This document shows positions 60,298 to 64,000 of a DNA stretch of 64,000 nucleotides, piece by piece. Each line of letters starts with the position of its first letter. The first letter of the stretch is position 1. The position numbers were made by a program, and so were the translations under genes. Source of the stretch: Sialis fuliginosa. Its lineage: Eukaryota; Arthropoda; Insecta; Megaloptera; Sialidae. The notes under the pieces are model-generated. The model was not told where the DNA came from. It worked only from the letters and a program-made list of their open reading frames with translations, and ran no database searches. The stretch spans positions 1,860,001 to 1,924,000 of the forward strand of contig OY540810.1 of NCBI GenBank assembly GCA_961205875.1, in the 5' to 3' direction.

Positions 60298-61849
60298 AAT
60301 ATTCAAATATTGTACAAGATGATAGATTGGGTATTATGTTACTCAGTTCAAACTGTTTGATAACTTCTGATATATACTATTTTGAAATTTTTAGTTATTT
60401 TACCATGAAATTAAAAATATAATCTTTGTTCCTAAGGTAGTATCTATAATTTAAAAAACAAATTATATTTGCGGACTTTGGTAAATAAATTGATTAAATA
60501 AAGAGTTATTGGATATATTAGTAATATTAATTATTTTATCATGAAATTAAAAATAAAACTTTTGTTTGTAAGGTAATATTTATTAAACTTTTTACAAAAA
60601 TACATATTAATTATATTTATAAATTAATAAAATCATTTATTTGTTGAATTAAAGATAATATAATACATATTTACACTTATTTGAAACATAATTACTTATA
60701 ACCTTTAAAAAAAAAATCTGTTATAGTCCTAAATAATCTATTTGTACAAACATATTTTACATAATTAGTTTGTTAAAACTAAAAACTAACAACAGGTAAC
60801 ATATAATATAGTACAGTAGTTCTTAAACTAGGGTCCGTGAAACATGTTTGGTATAAATTAAAGTACTTTTACATTTCTATTTACCAATAATATAATTAAT
60901 TAGTATTTAACGACTTTCTTTTATTTTTCTGTCAGGCGGGGGGGGGGGGGTACCCTGAAAAATAATTGTTCAAAAAGAGGTCCATAGACCACATAAGTTC
61001 AAGAACCGCTGAACTGTAGTATATTACTTAAACAGGTGAGTCAAAAGTAAGGACAGGTATATTTATTTACAAAAATTATATCAGAAAAAATCTTATTTTA
61101 GGCATGATGCCTAATTTTTAAAAATTATTTTATGATATTCTTACGTGTCTCCTATTTCCAAAAAAATACTTATTTCTGCATAAAATAAAGGTTTAATCAC
61201 AAAAATTGACCCTTTTAAAACTAATTTTGAATTTGACGCCAAAACGCTCGCAGGTGTCATGGCGCATTTTTGACGTAAACACTCCTTGTCAACAATAATA
61301 AATCCTTGTTCCATTCGGTTTTAGTTTTGGTAACACAAAACTGAGCAAATTGATAATTTAAAACCACAAAATTATTTATAAACAGTGCAGATATTAATGA
61401 AACAAAAATGATGTTTACTTAACCGTGACGTCATCCACTCTGACTGGTGTTTTATCAAACATGGCGGATTGCTGTATTTTGTGTTTTTATTTTAACAAAA
61501 ATCATATTAATCTCGCTTTTAATATAAAAATAAATACATTTTTTAGAATCTTTTTAACCTATTACATTATTTAAAATCATAATTTCAGTGATACTTTGTT
61601 AGTGGCATCTTGCCTATTTCATCGGAATATTTAAGAGCACTTTTTATCGAGCTTTTTTACAAAACCTTTTTCTTAATGAGAATTCATAATTAAAATTGAT
61701 AAATTAAATAAAATTTTAGATTTTTTTAACAATCTGATTATTCAAAATTTTTTTTTTAATTCGCAAATTTGAGTACAGCTTCGGCAGCACTATTCGCTAA
61801 GTTAACATTTTAATATCTGTTTTTTTCCAAGTCTTCTGACAATTAGTGT
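60298..61849. other. Spacer between foldback element and gene E
   Basis: Fam-3-like scraps near 60455-60600, and a hAT-like MITE at about 60814-61011 (CAGTAGTTCTTAAACTAGGG and TTCAAGAACCGCTG) with a poly-G run. No gene was seen. Confidence 0.55.
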
Positions 61850-63071
61850 TCATGGCTTCTTTGATTGTCTAGAACCTCTGGAACTATAAGAATTCACAGT
61901 AGATAATTTTGATTTAGCACTGACCATATATATATCTTCATTGTTTTTAATTGCATAATATCTAAAAAATAAAAACATATTTTTAACCTCCCCCCCAGAA
62001 ACCTCTTAACTAATAATACGTCACACTGAAAAATAAAATCTATAGTTTTTAAAAACGTCACGTTTATTCGGATTCCCCCCCCCCCCTTGTCACATATTAC
62101 ACTAGGCAATTGCCCCCTCCCCTTATTTAATGGACAACTCATAAACTTATACAAGTCTTGAGGCTTCCGCGGTGATCTTGATATGGATCTTGGCTTCTGG
62201 GTGTAAACCGCGTCGGTTTGGTCGTGTTATCGGCCAACGTTTCGTCACACATTGCAGTGAACATCTTCAGGGCTCTTCTAAAAGTGCACTGCAATGTGTG
62301 ACGAAACGTTGCCCAATAACACGACCAAACCGACGCGGCTTACACCCAGAATAGTCTTATTTCCGGTATTTTAAAGGAGCTGCTAACAAGTACTTGACTT
62401 TGAAATTGGATATTAATTCTGTGATAGTATCTATGGATTAGTTATAGAATTTAGAGCAGTGAAACTTTAACTTATTATAACACAGTTGGCGACTCTGACC
62501 GTACAAAATAATTTTCATATCACCACTGTTTTAATACCGTGCGTGAAACTAGTCAAACACTTCATGAAACTTCAAGTGAACTGTCAGGTTATAGAACTTA
62601 GAGCAGTGATACTTTAACTTATTATAACACAGTTGGCGACTCTGACCGTACAAAATAATTTTCATATCACCACTGTTTTAATACCGTTCGTGAAACTGGT
62701 CAAACACTTCATGAAACTTCAAGTGAACTGTCAGATAGGTTGAAAGTGCTTGCAAGCTTGCAAATTTTTTTAGCTCGTTTTTTATACCGAACATTAATAT
62801 GTTTATTATATTATAGTCCAGGTTTATTTACGTCTTTTAAGGGAAATTTTATTGAGTCTATAAAAAAAATAATTACCTCTTCTTCAACAGTAGCCATATG
62901 TTCTTCTTACAAACAAATATAATAAAAATCAAAATTCCTTGCATCATGTTCATGATATCAGATATTCTAAAAAACCATTCGCACCCTTTGCAATCGTTGA
63001 AGAAAATCGAAATAATATCCAATATCCAGTTTATTCCCATTATGAGAAACAGCTTTACATATAATTTAAAA
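61850..63071 (-). CDS. Gene E: Methuselah-like GPCR, 3' exons only (partial at right edge)
   Basis: Two exons of a fifth array member. Exon 6, 63071-62877 (195 nt, as in C and D), encodes TM6-TM7: LKLYVKLFLIMGINWILDI, then CKGCEW in the last extracellular loop, then MNMMQGILIFIIFVCKKN. It ends AAG AG before a gt donor. Exon 7, 61961-61850 (112 nt), continues in the same phase-2 frame and encodes a tail beginning RYYAIKNNEDIYM and ending SRQSKKP before TGA. The tail is four residues longer than in A to D and lacks their S/T-x-I/L terminus. Exons 1 to 5 should lie beyond 64000; between 63072 and 64000 I find only repeats and no exon 5. Intron 6 contains a CGAAACGTT palindrome and a fam-4 MITE. 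Confidence 0.82.
62162..62354. mobile_element. CGAAACGTT palindrome in gene E intron 6
   Basis: Arms of about 80 bp: CTTCTGGGTGTAAACCGCGT, CGGTTTGGTCGTGTTATCGG and AACGTTTCGTCACACATTGC, mirrored on the other side of a short CTTCAGGGCTC loop. Confidence 0.8.
62358..62793 (+). mobile_element. Fam-4 MITE with internal ~140-bp duplication, gene E intron 6
   Basis: Fam-4 ends are recognisable (TCCGGTATTTTAAAGGAGCT and a terminal AAGTGCTTGCAAGCTTGCAA). The internal segment starting TTTAGAGCAGTGAAACTTTA is repeated in tandem (about 62450-62588 and 62591-62735) with few differences. Confidence 0.7.
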
Positions 63072-63118
63072 CTGAAAATATTATCAAAAGTAAATATAAA
63101 CATAATAAAATTTATAAT

Positions 63119-63185
63119 ACAGTAAAACCTCTCTGAAAGTATACTCCCAAAACATATAAAAACGTCTCTTAAAGTATAAAAATTA
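63119..63185 (+). mobile_element. Tigger-like left end fragment
   Basis: ACAGTAAAACCTCTCTGAAA resembles the ends of pogo/Tigger MITEs; no partner end was found within the window. Confidence 0.4.
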
Positions 63186-63283
63186 TCACCATAAAAGTAT
63201 ATTTTTCCCAACGCTAGACGCTAGTTTAAGGTTATGTTTAACTTTACGATTATTTTTGTAAATATCAAATAAATTTAAATCTA

Positions 63284-63842
63284 GTCCTCGGGCCCGGTTT
63301 TAAATTTTGAAATAAAAAATACTCCTTTGAAACTTCGTGAGTGGATTCATTTTGGCGTAACCTACAACATTTTTATCTTCGAAAATTCTGAGAATTGGGG
63401 CGTTTTTGATGTGGCATGCGTCAAACATGGCGTAGGTCAGGGCAAAATACCCTTGATTTTTGTAGGCCAGTATAATCATAACATTTTACTATTATTTATC
63501 TAGCAATTGTGCAAAAATCAGCCGGTTATTTATAAATTACATAACATCATGAATTTGACATGTTGAGGGTCTAGGTCACGCTAAATGCCCCCATATTTTG
63601 TAGGTCAATATATTTCCCGATGTTTGCATTATAAAATCTTGTAATTCAAGTAAAAAATAAAGGGTTATTTGTAAATTTCCTATAACTATCGTTAAATTGA
63701 CATGTTTGACGCATTCCACATCAAAAACGCCCCAATTCTCAGAATTTTCGAATACAATAATAAATACAAAAGTTGTAGGTTACGCCAAAATGACTCCACT
63801 CACGAAGTTTCAGAGGATTATTTTTTATTTCAAAATTTAAAA
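63284..63842. mobile_element. Fam-7 hairpin MITE, right end truncated
   Basis: GTCCTCGGGCCCGGTTTTAA after TA. Interior as in 37194-37757 but in the opposite orientation. The right arm stops at TTTCAAAATTTAAAA, without the final CCGG..GAGGAC. Confidence 0.75.
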
Positions 63843-64000
63843 CATATATAACATATTAAATTTAGTTAGTTTAGGCGATGTACTCAAAAATCTGAAAATT
63901 CTGAAATTCTTTAAATGGCTATAACTTTTTTGTCAAAGTAGATAGGTTCTTTTTGTTTGCGGTTTCTTAAAGAATTTTTTGTGTAGAATTGATTGGTGTA
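63843..64000. other. AT-rich edge, gene E intron 5 expected here
   Basis: No exon recognised. It should lie between exon 6 (63071) and an exon 5 outside the window. Confidence 0.4.

Noticed and set aside
1..64000. tRNA, rRNA, CRISPR array or telomeric TTAGG repeats
   Set aside because: No cloverleaf with A/B boxes, no rRNA-like sequence, no regularly spaced unique spacers, and no TTAGG array were seen. The spaced repeats at 57940-58500 have no variable spacers.

Overview
The window is insect-type nuclear DNA: very AT-rich, with short exons split by GT-AG introns and dense non-autonomous transposons. Two elements that begin TCCATACTAATATTAT or TCTATACTAATATTAT and end in CTAG look like Helitrons common in moths and butterflies. 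I therefore lean towards Lepidoptera, but another insect order is possible. No bacterial, organellar or viral genes were seen.

The genes are a head-to-tail tandem array of Methuselah-like (Mth) class-B-type GPCRs, all on the minus strand, from about 26.9 kb to beyond the right edge. I assembled four complete genes, called A to D here from left to right, and the last two exons of a fifth, E. Each complete gene has seven coding exons with intron phases 1,1,2,1,2,2 and nearly fixed exon lengths. Exon 1 carries a signal peptide and a Cys-rich ectodomain with the Mth-type CxWKCCPxG core. Exon 2 carries TM1-TM2, exon 3 TM3, exon 4 TM4 and extracellular loop 2, exon 5 TM5 and intracellular loop 3, exon 6 TM6-TM7, and exon 7 the cytoplasmic tail. 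Predicted proteins are 497 (A), 476 (B), 484 (C) and 488 (D) residues, all without stops or frameshifts. C and D are the youngest pair and share an upstream block that looks like a promoter. B is the most divergent, in loop 3 and the last extracellular loop.

Layout: 1-26874 has no intact gene and is a mosaic of MITEs, foldback and hairpin elements, hAT-like, Tigger-like and Helitron-like pieces and microsatellites. It includes a broken copy of the end of Mth exon 1 (19135-19222) lying between MITE ends. Gene A is 26875-34091, B 34884-40857, C 41853-48671, D 51224-55729, and partial E 61850-63071. Introns and spacers are filled by the same repeat families, including a mariner remnant in gene C, a LINE fragment in gene B, and a 2.9-kb foldback element between D and E whose long arms carry roughly 180-bp tandem repeats.

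Functionally the genes are probably parallel peptide- or ligand-sensing receptors at the plasma membrane. The C-D pair differs mainly in loops predicted to be extracellular, while TM3, the transmembrane cores and the basic loop 3 are almost unchanged, and A to D all end in S/T-x-I/L. All exon boundaries were read by eye from splice sites and paralogue comparison, with no transcript support.
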